This document shows, piece by piece, positions 1 to 9,540 of a DNA stretch of 64,000 bases. Below the pieces are notes generated by a model. It did no database searches. It was not told the origin of the DNA and was given only the letters and a program-made list of their open reading frames with translations. The translations under genes and the position numbers were made by a program. Position 1 is the stretch's first letter; each line of letters begins with the position of its first letter. The stretch is from Undaria pinnatifida (Eukaryota > Sar > Phaeophyceae > Laminariales > Alariaceae), in contig JABAKD010000005.1 in the NCBI GenBank assembly GCA_012845835.1, forward strand, positions 11,576,705 through 11,640,704. Reading direction: 5' to 3'.

Positions 1-145
1 CTTGCTCCATCGACGTGAAGCTAGGCGCTGGGGATGGCGGTCGGCAGATCCTCGGGGGAGCTCCTGACAGACGTGCCTTGCGGGTGGAGACTGCTAGTCT
101 CTGGCACCGGCGCATGGGGTACATCAATACAGCAAGAGCATAGAC

Positions 146-1489
146 GTGTTGAGGAAAGAGGCGGCCAACGGCATCGAGTACACCGGCGACGTGCCGGACT
201 GCAGTGCGTTTCCTCTTGGTAAGAGCTTTCAACAGCTGCACCCAACGCACGCCGTATACGGCGTTTCACGCGCTTTTCAGATCGTATTCGTCGATACCCT
301 TAATCTCTTCACGCCTACGGCGTTGGGCGGCTTCAAATACGCCGCCAAGTTTGTCGACCAACACACCAAGTGGAAGGAGGTCGTCCTCATGAAGGATAAG
401 ACTCGCTCGACTGACGCCCTTGAGTTGTTCAACAAGGGGACCGTCATCCCCCGCAGCGAGCGCATCCACGTGCTTCGTGCGGATAAGGGAACCGAGTTTA
501 CGAGCGCGGTCTACCGACAGTGCAGCCCGGACATCGGCATCCAGCTACAATTTGCATCGATGAACACCCCCCAGCAGATCGGAGGGAATGAGCGTGCAGG
601 CAGGACGATCATGAAAATCGTTCGTTGCATGCTCGCTGATTTTACGCTGCCGAGCCTTTTTTGGGGAGAACTGATGCACACGGCGGTCTACCTGAGCAAC
701 CGGACTCCTCATGCAGCCTTGCACAACGGGACGCCGTACAAGGCGCTCTACGGCAAGCACGCGCACATTGGACACTTTGGGGTGGTCAGGGCACGGGCGT
801 TTGTGCATGACGAGACGCACACCAAAAAGCTGGAAAGTTGTTCGTGGGAAAGACGGTTGGTGGGCTACAGCCTGGACAGCAAATCCTGCCGTCTCTACAA
901 CGCTCAGACGAGACGGGTGCAGGAGAGTCGTAACGTTATCCTCATTGAAACGACTCCCGCGCCGCCTTCGTTGGACGAGCGTGGTTTTGACGACGGGGAG
1001 TTCACTTACGCCGACCAGAACGACATAATCCGAGATGTGCGCAACTACATCACCAACCACTCGGTCGATGCGCTTTCTCCCAATCATACCGTCGGGGACC
1101 AGTCTGTTCTCGAGCTTCTCGAGGACATCTCCACCGCCAACAACCGTGACCTTTGGCTCAGCTCCGCTGACCCTTCTCCTGCCGCCGAGGATGCGCCTGC
1201 GGACGACAGCCTTGCCTCGCCTGGAGAAGTCAGCCCTCCTGGGTCGGGTAACGGTGCACCTTCACCTGCCGCATTACCTTCCGGTCCTGCTCCGGCCGGT
1301 TCACAATCTGGTTCTGAGTGGCCGCCTGGTACGTCGGGTACTGTTTCTGCTCTAGTTGGTGCTGCATCACGGGGTCGTTCCGCGTGTGGGCGTAGTTTTC
1401 TCGTGGCGGGCGTGACACCCGCGGTGGTTCTTCGCGTCGTGCATCTGCGCGGGGAGGGATCGCGACGCGTGATGGACGTGGTTCGGTGA
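146..1489 (+). pseudogene. copia integrase plus linker (copy 1)
   Basis: The frame contains the end of the pre-integrase zinc-binding region (a CSAFPLGK-like segment replaces the usual CxxC) and an rve integrase core. The catalytic acids can be placed: first D in FVDTLNLF, second D in RADKGTEF, and E in GGNERAGRT. The first Cys pair is damaged because copy 2 reads CSACPLGK. After residue ~330 the frame becomes a P/S/G-rich linker, then drops out of frame relative to copy 2 near 1390-1490, ending at a stop while the downstream frame continues as reverse transcriptase. Integrase inserts the cDNA into the host chromosome. It is non-functional as written because the pol frame is broken at both ends. 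Confidence 0.88.
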
Positions 1490-2466
1490 GTCGGCGTGGT
1501 TCTCGTGGTGGTCGCGGCTCCATGTCAGCCCCACCTGACACTAGGATTACCCGGGCGATATTGCGCGTGCCCAACCAGAAGACCCTCAGCGAGCTTCATC
1601 GGCATTCGTACGCGTTTCTCGCGATGGGCGAGTTTCCTGACGTCGCGCAAATGGACGCCACATTGGGATTCACGGAATACGCATACGCCGTAGGGGCAGT
1701 GCAACCAGACGTTCCTCGCACCATCCAGGAAGCACGGGCCTCACCGGACGCAACGAAGTGGAACGCAGCTGCCAAACGCGAGGTGAAAATCCTCAACGAC
1801 CGCAAGGTCTACAAACGCGTCCCCCGCTCAGCCGTCCCTCTGGGAAGGAAGCGCATCAAGTCCAAGTGGGTCATCAAACGCAAGGCCGACGGCTCCTTCA
1901 AGGGACGTGTCGTGGCCCAGGGCTGGAACCAAGTTCCCGGACTCGACTGCGGGAGCACCTACGCTCCGGTGTGCAGGATCCAGAGCGTGCGAATGGTGGC
2001 GTGCATCACCGTGGAGTTCAACCTCATCTACGACCAGATGGATGTTTCTACCGCTTTCCTCTACGCGGACATCCAAGAGCAAGTGTTCGTTGAACAACCA
2101 CCCGGTTTCGAGGTCAAGGACCAGAATGGAGGTGACATGGTAATCCAGGTGGAGAAGAGCCTCTACGGACTTGCTCAAAGCCCAGGCAACTGGTTCAACA
2201 CCATCGATCCCGTGCTTGTCAAGATTGGCTTCGTCGCACTCAAGTCAGACCCGTGCGTGTATTATTACGATAACAACGGGGCCAAGATCTACCTGACTCT
2301 CTACGTCGATGACCCTCTCCTGGCCGGCAACGACTCTAACGCCATTTCGATGGAGAAAGGGAAGTAGCAAAAACGCTTCAAAATGACCGACATGGGGGAA
2401 GGGTCTCTTGTACTCGGAATGGAAATCAAGAACGATCGCTAGGCAGGTACCTTGAATATTTCTTAA
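1486..2466 (+). pseudogene. copia reverse transcriptase (copy 1), interrupted
   Basis: An open frame at 1486-2367 begins with a GTG in the Gly/Arg-rich linker, so the start is only where the frame opens. It matches RVT_2, the copia reverse transcriptase: the first catalytic Asp is in QMDVSTAFLYAD and the active-site YVDD is in LTLYVDDPL. A nonsense TAG at 2365-2367 replaces a codon that is Leu in copy 2. Further stops follow at about 2440 (TAG) and 2463 (TAA) before the frame reopens. The active site is intact but the protein would be truncated before the thumb and RNase H. Confidence 0.9.
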
Positions 2467-2520
2467 GAGGCATACTGCAAATCGATCCTTGAACGGCTCA
2501 GGATATCGGACTGCAAGCCG

Positions 2521-3297
2521 ACTAGTACACCTGGGTACGGCTCCGAAATCCCGAACAACCATCTCGAGGACACACTTCTCATCGAGGAGGAGACGCGCAA
2601 GTACCAAGGGATCGTCGGATCGCTCATGTACATTGCGCAAGTCCTGAGGTATGACATTATGTACGCGACAGGCCAACGGGCTCGCCCGATGGCGAAACCC
2701 AGCAACGTGCACATGGCGGCGGCAAAGCATACTCTTCGCTATCTAGCAGGAATGACCAACTTCAGCATCACCTACAAAAAAGGTGGTTTTAAGCTCGCAA
2801 TCTTCTCGGACTCGAACTGGGCAAACAACCCTGACAACGGGAAGTCGACCTCAAGCTACGTGACGATGCTGGCAAACGCTCCGATGAGCTTCAGGTCGGA
2901 GCTGCAAGGTCTGACTTCGATGTCCATCATGGAAGCGGAGCTGGTCGCGTCCGCCCTGGCGATGAAGGAAGCAGTGTTTTCCTCAAAGATGCTGACGGAG
3001 CTTAGATTCGGGAGGGAGTTTGCACAAATGCCTGTGTACTGCGACGACACGGCTACCCTACATGCATTGGGGAACAGATCCTTCAGCTGGAGGACCAAGC
3101 ACATCGCATTATGCTTCTTCTTTATCCGAGAACTGGTAACGGAGGAGAGAATCTCCATCCATTACGTCTTGACGGAGGACAACCTCGCCGACATCGGTAC
3201 AAAGCACTTCAACAGGCACAGGTTCAAGCACCTTATGGACCTCATCAACAGGTTCGACGTCAACAAGTTCACCTCCGTCGAATTTCAAGGAAAATGA
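2521..3297 (+). pseudogene. copia RNase H domain (copy 1)
   Basis: The frame (open from 2626, homologous sequence from about 2521) encodes the connection and copia-type RNase H: RYLAGMTNF, then the FSDSNWANN segment with the first catalytic Asp, MEAELVA with the Glu, and VYCDDTATLHAL with further acids. It ends with the typical tail LADIGTKHF and a basic C-terminus, stopping at 3295-3297. RNase H degrades the RNA strand of the RNA-DNA hybrid during reverse transcription. It is cut off from the reverse transcriptase by upstream stops. Confidence 0.88.
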
Positions 3298-3480
3298 GTA
3301 ATTTGTTTGTTTGACTCTGTTTGGAATTAGCTTACACATTTAGTTTCTTTCGTAGGATTGAAGATTGTAGTTGGTTGTGTAGGATACAATGAATGTCATC
3401 ACTTGGTTGAAACACGCATGACACGCATTTGTTTGCTTGAATTTATCATCATTAGTTTTGGTACAATTCAGAGCAACTTC

Positions 3481-3493
3481 CATTGAGGAGGAG
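3481..3493 (+). promoter_or_regulatory. polypurine tract of copia copy 1
   Basis: Purine-rich CATTGAGGAGGAG lies immediately 5' of the LTR start TGTTGTGG. The sister element has the equivalent tract (read on -) directly before its TGTTATGG LTR start at 40279. This is the expected primer site for plus-strand DNA synthesis. Confidence 0.7.
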
Positions 3494-3787
3494 TGTTGTG
3501 GAAATATGAGCGCATAGTGTGAAGTTAAAGGTGGGGGACACAGAGTGCCCCCTGCAGGTCTGCCAATTGAGCAGGTCCTCGGAGAGTACTCACTTTCGTT
3601 CCTTCGTAGAGATGTAGCTTTATTCGTTTCCACCAGAGCCCGGGATAGCTTCTGAGATCGGAGGCGCGTGCCTCCGATCTAATTCCTAACTTCCCCGAAT
3701 ATAAACCGCCAACCTTATCATACGAAACCCATCCCAAATGATCTCAAATTCGGATACCTACAGGCCTTTCGAGGCCGTATCTTAACA
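3494..3787 (+). repeat. 3' LTR remnant of copia copy 1 with a nested 270-bp TG..CA element (module A)
   Basis: The first 24 bases (3494-3517) resemble the LTR start of the complete copia element. The sequence then switches at 3518 to a 270-bp segment beginning TGTGAAGTT and ending TTAACA at 3787. That segment recurs nearly identically at 16007-16277, where it is followed by ATAGCCAGTATGAG. The uninterrupted LTR at 46243-46724 (read on -) has a single CATAGCCAGTATGAG at that point. Module A therefore looks like an insertion with TG..CA ends flanked by a duplicated (C)ATAG, that is, a solo LTR of another element. The rest of the host LTR after 3787 is not clearly recognisable. Confidence 0.65.
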
Positions 3788-4642
3788 CTAGCCCACCCTG
3801 ATGAGTCGCATATGCAGAAATATGGGAGATTCGGGGAAACTCCGGTTCTACGAACTAGACCATGAGTCGAAGATGCGGCTCCTCAAACCCCACTCCCACA
3901 CCTCTAACCGTCTGGCTATGGAGCCAAGAACACGCGATGAAAAGCAGTAGAAAGAAAAGCAGACCCTACAGCAAGGCAATAGTCGCCCATCAAAAACCTG
4001 CCGCATGCCGCCGGTGTGGTTGGGGGGGCAGAAAAGACTCTAGAACCTGCCGCATGCCGCCGGTGTGGCGGGGGGGGCAGGAAAGGCTCTGCTGTAAATC
4101 AACCACAGAAAAAGTACTATGGCGAGGCGAGCCCTCGTCGATATGGAGGGTAACACAGGCGCTAACACAAGGGAGAAGTCATGCGAAAAACCTCCCGCGG
4201 GCCATCGGCAAAGCGGGGGGTTAGACGAGGAAACGACGAATACCCGGGATGGAAGTTGTCAACACTTACAGCCCCGCTAGGGGAGGAAGTGTTTAGACGA
4301 CAAAAAAAAACAAAGCAGAACAAATACAACACACAAAACATAAAAGAAGACACACAGACCCGTACACTGGTCGCCCCCCGGTTCTGGGCTGAGGAGGGCG
4401 TCGGCAGGGCGAAGTTGGACAATGACAAAAGGCGACAGCCCTGCGCCTCAGATAGTGGCGTTGTACCCGAACCCTGACCCGGCACTGAGCAGGGGGTTTG
4501 GCAGGACAGAAAAGAAATGGAAAGAACCGCCCCTAAACTCGATGAAGACCCTCAGGACACTACGAACGACCCAAAGACAAAGACGCAAAATTCATACCTC
4601 AAAAAAATGAAGAACTATCGAGAAGCGGTGGTGGCTTGGAAG
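3788..4642. other. intergenic or decayed transposon sequence
   Basis: No coding sequence is recognised. A ~46-bp tandem duplication is at about 3999-4090 (AACCTGCCGCATGCCGCCGG twice, each followed by a G-run). The segment at 4276-4289 (CTAGGGGAGGAAG then TGTTTAG) resembles the purine tract and LTR start of the copia elements, but no second LTR copy supports it. The 3' LTR of the neighbouring gypsy element should lie here and was not identified. Confidence 0.5.
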
Positions 4643-5296
4643 TCAACTGGCCACGGCCGCGCCTCGAGATTCGTCTACGTTACGTTGGATTCCCCGAGGG
4701 AACGCACTGGCGATGTGAACTTGCAAGCACCGAGAGCCTCGTACGGCTCCCGTTGAAGTCGTGTAGCGCGCCGGGGGAAGAGGGAGTTTAATCGGTCCCT
4801 GGTCGTCCAGAAAGCGGACCAGGTATACCTTGTCCTCGGTAGTGCTCGCGCTGATTTTTCCTAGCCACCATAAACCATCGTCTCGCTTGTACCAAAAGTG
4901 GGCTCCCTTAGGGAGTACTGTGTCGGGGTAGGGACGGAGCCAATCGGTGCGGGGAACACAGGCGTAGCCCAGCGCTAGGAAACGTTCCCCGTTGTTGCGG
5001 GAGAGCTCACGCTGTGCCGCCCCGATCCGCATTCGGCGGTAAAGGCGGTTGGTTTGGCGGTGCTGGTCCGGGGTTCCGGCCCAATAACGCAAGATGTGGG
5101 AGCGGGAGAGGTAAAGGTCCATTTCCCGCTCCCAGAACGGTTCGGGGAGTCCCGCCCAATGCGTCTTGTATAGCACCGCGATGACGCCACCACGCCCCCC
5201 TACCGACTGATGACCAGTGATCTGCTCCACCTCCAGCCGTTGGAGGGGAGTCGAAACGTCGTCTTGAGTGACGTGGTACGGCGGGAACTTCTTGGA
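4643..5296 (-). pseudogene. gypsy C-terminus: chromodomain followed by Tudor/Agenet-like domain
   Basis: This frame is in register with the integrase and separated from it only by a TAG at 5297-5299. The chromodomain is visible as VLYKTHWAGLPEPFWE and the helix SRSHILRYW, matching the V-W-G-WE pattern of chromoviral chromodomains, which direct integration to modified chromatin. About 80 residues later, LPKGAHFWYKRDDGLWWLGK and VYLVRFLDDQGPIKLP follow the small-barrel pattern of Tudor or Agenet domains (aromatic cage-like W/Y, VRFLDD strand). A second chromatin reader at the end of pol is uncommon. The stop that separates it from integrase is CAG-like in context and probably a decay mutation. 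Confidence 0.72.
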
Positions 5297-6503
5297 CTAC
5301 TGTGTCAGCCCCGCCGGTAGGTATTTGGGCATGTCCCCGCTGTCGTGGGGGTTGGCACAGGGTTTGCAGCGCTCGATGGCCACACGCCAACGAGCGTCCG
5401 AACCAGGCAGGTCGGAAGGGAGATCCAAATAGAGGAGGTTGCTCCCGAGCGGCGAGCCGTCCGGGGTCTCGGCGGCGGAGCAGGGACCGACGGCCAGGAC
5501 CTTGTATGGGCCCGCCCAGTTAAGCGCGAGTTTGGCCTTGAGTACCTTGGCGTCGGTATTCGCCTTCACACCCTGGCGGATGGTAGAGGCAGAATTGTAT
5601 ACCCATGCCCAACCACCCACAGTGAAGTTAAGTGCTGGACGCAGCGCGTCGGCGAGGGCGGAGTTTCTGCGGTTAACACGGGAAACGGTGAGGGCGTGGT
5701 GTGCGCGGACAATGTCATTCGCGCGCTTTTGCCGGTCGGTGGCCAAATCGCAATAGGCCAGGTGGTCACGGGCCAGACTCTGGTGTCCCACGACACCTTT
5801 GCGGTCGAAAATCGTCAGGGGGAGCCGTGGGAGTCTGCCCATGTAGACCTCGTTGGGCGCCAAACCCGTCGCCGCGCTGACAGAGTTGTTGTAAGCGAAT
5901 TCGACGTGGGGCAGGTGCAAGTCCCAGTCGTCTTGTCGCTCGTTGACGACCATAGCCAGCATTTGTGCCATATTGTGATTTACCCGCTCAACGCCCCCGT
6001 TACAGTTGGGATGGTAGGAGCTTGTAGCAAGCTTGTGTACACCTAACAGCTGATATACAGCTTGTGAAAGCTTGGAGCAGAACTGCAGTCCGTTGTCCGA
6101 GAGTATGGTGCGCGGGCACCCCCACAAGGGGATGTATTGGTTCACCAGGATATTGGCTGTACCTTCCGCGGTGAACTCAGCGGCAGTGACGGGGAACATG
6201 TCGGCCCGACGACTGAAGCGATCGGTGAACAGCAGGATGTAGGTGTTGCCTCGTGGTGTGACCGGAAGGGGGCCGAAGTAGTCAACACTGACGGCGATAC
6301 CTGGACCTTCCGGCAGAGGCATTGTGGTGATGGGCCAGCGGACAGTCAGCCGTGGGGTTTTCCGCGCTTGGCACTTCAAACAGTGGGGAAGCCACCACCG
6401 GGTACACACACTCATGCCAATCCACCAAAAAAAAACGCTCCAGCATGCGCAACGTGCGCGTGGTGCCAAGGTGGCAGGAGGCCGTCGAGTGACAAGCTTG
6501 CAT
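5297..6503 (-). pseudogene. Ty3/gypsy integrase (zinc-binding domain and catalytic core), frameshifted
   Basis: The zinc-binding domain reads HSTASCHLGTTRTLRMLERFF, then shifts frame at the A-run near 6424-6435 and continues FWWIGM..HCLKCQARK, giving the H..H..CxxC pattern. The DDE core follows: D in VDYFGPLP, D in LSDNGLQF, E in GGVERVNHN. The spacing is normal for an rve domain. The C-terminal part (residues ~200-390 of the 5297-6469 frame) holds the extended region WAGPYKVLAVG that precedes the chromodomain. It ends at a TAG at 5297-5299. One indel in the homopolymer and one stop separate it from an intact integrase-chromodomain protein. The indel could also be an assembly error. Confidence 0.9.
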
Positions 6504-7578
6504 GATTCAAGGGCGCATGAGCAGGGGAACGTAGATGCGAACTGGCTCGTCGTTTAGCAAGCAAGCAGCTCGCCCCACAAAGTTCGGTTTGTCAGAGCTT
6601 GTTGGCGGGAGTGTCGTGTTACGGACGAGTAGGACGATGTCGTCGTCGGTTGTATGTAGTCGACCCTTACCCGCCAGCTCCTGGATGTCTGAGAGGGAGG
6701 GACGCTTGGCCGAGGGGTGACATGCCAAGAAGTCGGGTGGCAGGGCCGACGGCCGGCCGATAGAGATGTAACGTATCGTGGCGTGGTACGTCGGCTCTGC
6801 GTGTTGTTCGCGCTTCCAATCGGCATGTGAATAACGCGCGACGGAATCCGCGAACCGCAACTCAGCAGCGTCGCCGAGGGCGTCCGACCTTGTATATGCA
6901 GTCGGCGTGTCACCAGGAGAAGGCGTGAGCCGTAAGAGAGGAGTTCCCGTATAGGCTCTGCGTGGTCGCGGTCGGACGGTAGTGGCACCGTGCGGACCGG
7001 CGAGTCGGCAAGAGCAGGGGTCGCGGCAGTCGACGGGGTCGGCCGCGGCCGTGGGACTCGCGGCGGGGTTGTACCTCGTCTGGAAGATGGCCGAGGGGCC
7101 CCGCCGAGCCCGAATCCATAATCTACAGCGGGGGTGCATTTCCTGTTGTTGTCGCTGTTAGTCGGCACCTCGTCGACGACGGAGGGGCTGGAGTGCCAAG
7201 CATGGCGGAGACGGACACAGACGAACCGGTGGTCGCGGCGGGGGCCGTCTCCTGTAAAGAACTCCGGGATAGATAAGTGGGCTGTGCGATGGGCGTCGCT
7301 GCAGCCAGGGCTTCTGCGGAGCCCGTGCCGCCCTCGATGGGTATGGCAAAAACCGAAGCGAAAACAGTGTCGGCGGCGGGTGAAATCGACCCGCGGCCGG
7401 TACAGCCTTCGGTAGTGGCGACGGAGGCAGAAACACGAGCGACGAATCTCCCCGGGGAAGCAGAAAGGCCGTCAATCCTTATACGTGGCTCGTGTGTGCG
7501 AAAATCGTGAAACGCGGTAGAGGTGAGAGGGAGCCCACCCAAGGCAGCATGTTCAGTGCGGGGCACGAGCCCACCCAA
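6504..7578 (-). pseudogene. gypsy pol segment upstream of integrase, proline/alanine-rich linker
   Basis: The frame ending at 6507 reads into the integrase zinc-binding domain through SLSDIQELAGKGRLH and RIYVPLLMRP, the usual spacer between RNase H and integrase in gypsy elements. Further 5' (7139-7578) the frames are rich in Pro, Ala, Arg and Thr with no recognisable domain, and no RNase H motif or ADALSR-type tail is seen. It probably represents a low-complexity linker or a decayed RNase H end. Confidence 0.5.
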
Positions 7579-7690
7579 GACAGTGCTTTCGGCGAGGGTT
7601 TGAGTCCACCCAAAGCAGTGCTTTCGGTGTGGGGCACGAGCCTACCCAAGACAGTGCTTTTGGCGAGGGGCGCGAATCCACCCGAACCGA
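7531..7690. repeat. tandem repeat, ~28/56-bp units
   Basis: The motif CCCACCCAAGRCAGTGCTTT followed by an alternating GGGGCACGAG or GCGAGGG spacer recurs about five times (7539, 7569, 7604, 7639, 7668). Alternate units are most alike, giving a 56-bp higher period. It lies between the integrase linker and the NADAR region of the gypsy element. Confidence 0.75.
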
Positions 7691-7739
7691 CTCCTGGGAT
7701 CGGCGAGGAGGGAGCGCGCATCCCGCGGGTCCGTAGGAG

Positions 7740-8241
7740 GTAGATACCGCTATCTCCAACGGGGTTGGGCTTGTTAACCCCACGAGGTTGATTTTTTTTT
7801 CTTCTTTTTTTTTCAAACCACTGCGGTCGTACTCCGTAGCGGCTCTGGAAAACGGGCCGGAAAAATCGGCGATTCCCTTGGCGCTGCCTTTGCGGTACTC
7901 GAGTGTGCAATCGAACGCGGTGACGAACTCAAGCTACCGCTGGACTATCGTGCATTGAGGGTCCCCACTTTGCCAATGCTCTCCTGTGTCTTGTGGCCGG
8001 AGGATATGCGGAACCTTGTTCCCCTCAGTATCCTCGGAAGCGTTTGGGAACCCAAGCAATGCTGCCGGTCCCCAAATCTATAGGAGTCCAGTGCCTTTCC
8101 GAGTCGAGCGTTGCTCGAATGATATACGCGATTTTCATAGTGAACAAAACGTCGTCCAGCGTCACAGTACCCTCGACGAAACAGGGGCAGTGTTCTGACA
8201 TCGTAAGGTCAGGGCCGACGCTAGAAGCTGTCTCCACAACT
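7740..8241 (-). other. region between the NADAR frame and the integrase linker
   Basis: It contains a T-run at 7791-7814 and a short - frame at 8025-8255 (LDDVLFTMKIAYIIRATLD, then HWTPIDLGTGSIAWVPKRF). That frame looks protein-like, but I cannot assign it to a family. LGTGS is reminiscent of an aspartic protease DTGS loop but lacks the Asp at the right position, so no protease is called. Confidence 0.3.
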
Positions 8242-9135
8242 TCACGGCTTTTCATTGGCCAACGCGCCCGAGAAATAGGTCGGAAACGCCGAAGGGGAAG
8301 CTTTGCGAGCGCTGGCCGCTGTGAACGGTCTGGTTGCGGCGCGGACGAGATTTCTTGGTTCTTGCACTCGCAGTGCAGGTGCGGAACCGACTAGGGGAGG
8401 CCGGGTGCACCGACCCGGTCTCATTGTCGCAAATAACTGCGCGAACGGCAGAAAGTGCCTTACCGAGCAAGTTTTGCCTCTCCCCTGGCATGGGTTGTTA
8501 GCCCTGGGACCATCCGCCTGGAGACCAATGCCCCACACTGGGTTCAGAGGGCTGGATTCAGCCAGAAGCTTGTTGTCAGAGCTCAAAAGGTGATTTTTTT
8601 TTATGGCTGAATTCTGCGTGAATTTGGCGTAGGTGCCAGGTGACATGGCGTTTTGCTTCTCCCTGTCCCCAACAGCGGAGTCAAAGTTGTGCACGCCTCG
8701 ACCGATGCGTTTGCGTGTGCTTGGACGAGGCGACGACATAATGAGCCCCACTGCTCGATGGTCTTGCAAAAACTTGGTCTTTCCGGCCATCATGTCCTGC
8801 TCCGCGCAAGAATATGGTACGTCGTCCATGGCAAACGACGAAGGGCACCACGGTGGAAAATAGGATTGGGAATGCCAGAATAACACCACTTTGTCTGTGG
8901 AGTATTTGAGAGAAGGGTCAAAAGCCGTGTCGGAATTTGGGGCTGCAATGTCCCCGTCCGGGAACACCAGGCCTCGGGAGCACGACGCGAATCCGAACCC
9001 GTGGTATCTCGCCTCGGGTCTTTCATCGTTCGTTGGCGGAAAAGCGCGATAATCCGCTCTAGCTGCGCCCGAAAATGGCAAAAACCGACGGTGCCAACCC
9101 GTCGGTAGCCTCGTTGGACATTTGTGGGTCTGCAA
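8242..9135 (-). pseudogene. NADAR (YbiA-like) domain inside the gypsy element, frameshifted near its C-terminus
   Basis: Residues ~82-215 of this frame (8892-8491) match the NADAR family along the whole fold: VPYSCAEQDMMAGKTKFLQD (family Y..aEh..qa.KA..F.D with the conserved Glu), RKRIGRGVHNFD, YAKFTQNSAIKKNHLL (family KF.qN..l...Ll) and LLAESSPLNPVWGIGLQADG (family l.EaSp.D..WGiG). The expected C-terminal G.N.LG.aLm.vR strand is present but in another - frame (PGERQNLLGKALSAVRAVI, about 8487-8431), so one indel near 8490 breaks the domain. Known NADAR proteins act on ADP-ribose-type N-glycosidic bonds, including guanine ADP-ribosylation and a riboflavin intermediate. Activity here is not implied. 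The first 80 residues derive from the tandem repeat at 8937-9540 and may not be native. Confidence 0.78.
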
Positions 9136-9540
9136 TGTCCCCTTCTGGGAACACCAGTCCTCGGCTCTTTGGGCCTATAATGTCCTCTTGCGGGAGCACC
9201 AGGCCTCGGGAGCAAGATGCAAGTCCGAACCCGGGGTTTCTCGCCTCGGGTCCTCCTCACTCGCCGGCCGAAACTCGTAAGAAGCCGCCCTCATTGCACC
9301 CGAAAAAGAGTCCAACACCGACGGTGCAAACCCATCGGTAGTCTCGTTGGGCATTTGGGTCTGCAATGTCCCCCTTTGGGAACACCAGTCCTCGGCTCTT
9401 CGGGCCTGTAGTGTCCCCTCAGGAACACCAGGCCTCGGGAGCACGACGCGAGTCCGAACCCACGGTTTCTCGTGTCGTGGCCTCTTCGCTGTTTGGCGTA
9501 TAATCGCAAGAAAACTGCTCTAACTGCGCCCAAAGGGGCA
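8937..9540. repeat. tandem repeat, ~210-bp units, partly coding
   Basis: Segments such as GGGAACACCAGGCCTCGGGA, CTGCAATGTCCCC and CGCCTCGGGTC recur in order three to four times (about 8940, 9130-9190, 9360-9430), along with AACACCAGTCCTCGGCTCTT. Units differ in length, so the translated frame shifts from copy to copy. The repeat abuts and partly encodes the apparent N-terminus of the NADAR frame. Confidence 0.75.

Larger units (their letters stand above)
1..3787 (+). mobile_element. Ty1/copia retrotransposon copy 1, 5'-truncated by the window edge
   Basis: The sequence shows copia order on +: pre-integrase zinc region, integrase, proline/serine-rich linker, reverse transcriptase, RNase H, a purine-rich tract at 3481-3493, then an LTR starting TGTTGTGG at 3494. 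Integrase lies upstream of reverse transcriptase, which is diagnostic for copia rather than gypsy. The internal region is closely similar along its length to the complete element on - at 39800-46724, so the two are sister copies. Gag, protease and the 5' LTR lie outside the window or are lost. Frameshifts and stops show that it is dead. Bases 1-145 encode the pre-integrase zinc region in broken frames. Confidence 0.93.

Noticed and set aside
545-1087. Long antisense open frames across the copia integrase (and matching ones at 42672-43262, 41582-41932, 1828-2178)
   Set aside because: They are complements of conserved retrotransposon coding sequence. They appear at the same place in both copies because the copies are homologous, and have no recognisable domains.
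8025-8255. Retroviral-type aspartic protease from LGTGS
   Set aside because: The catalytic Asp is not in the D[ST]G arrangement and flanking protease motifs are absent.
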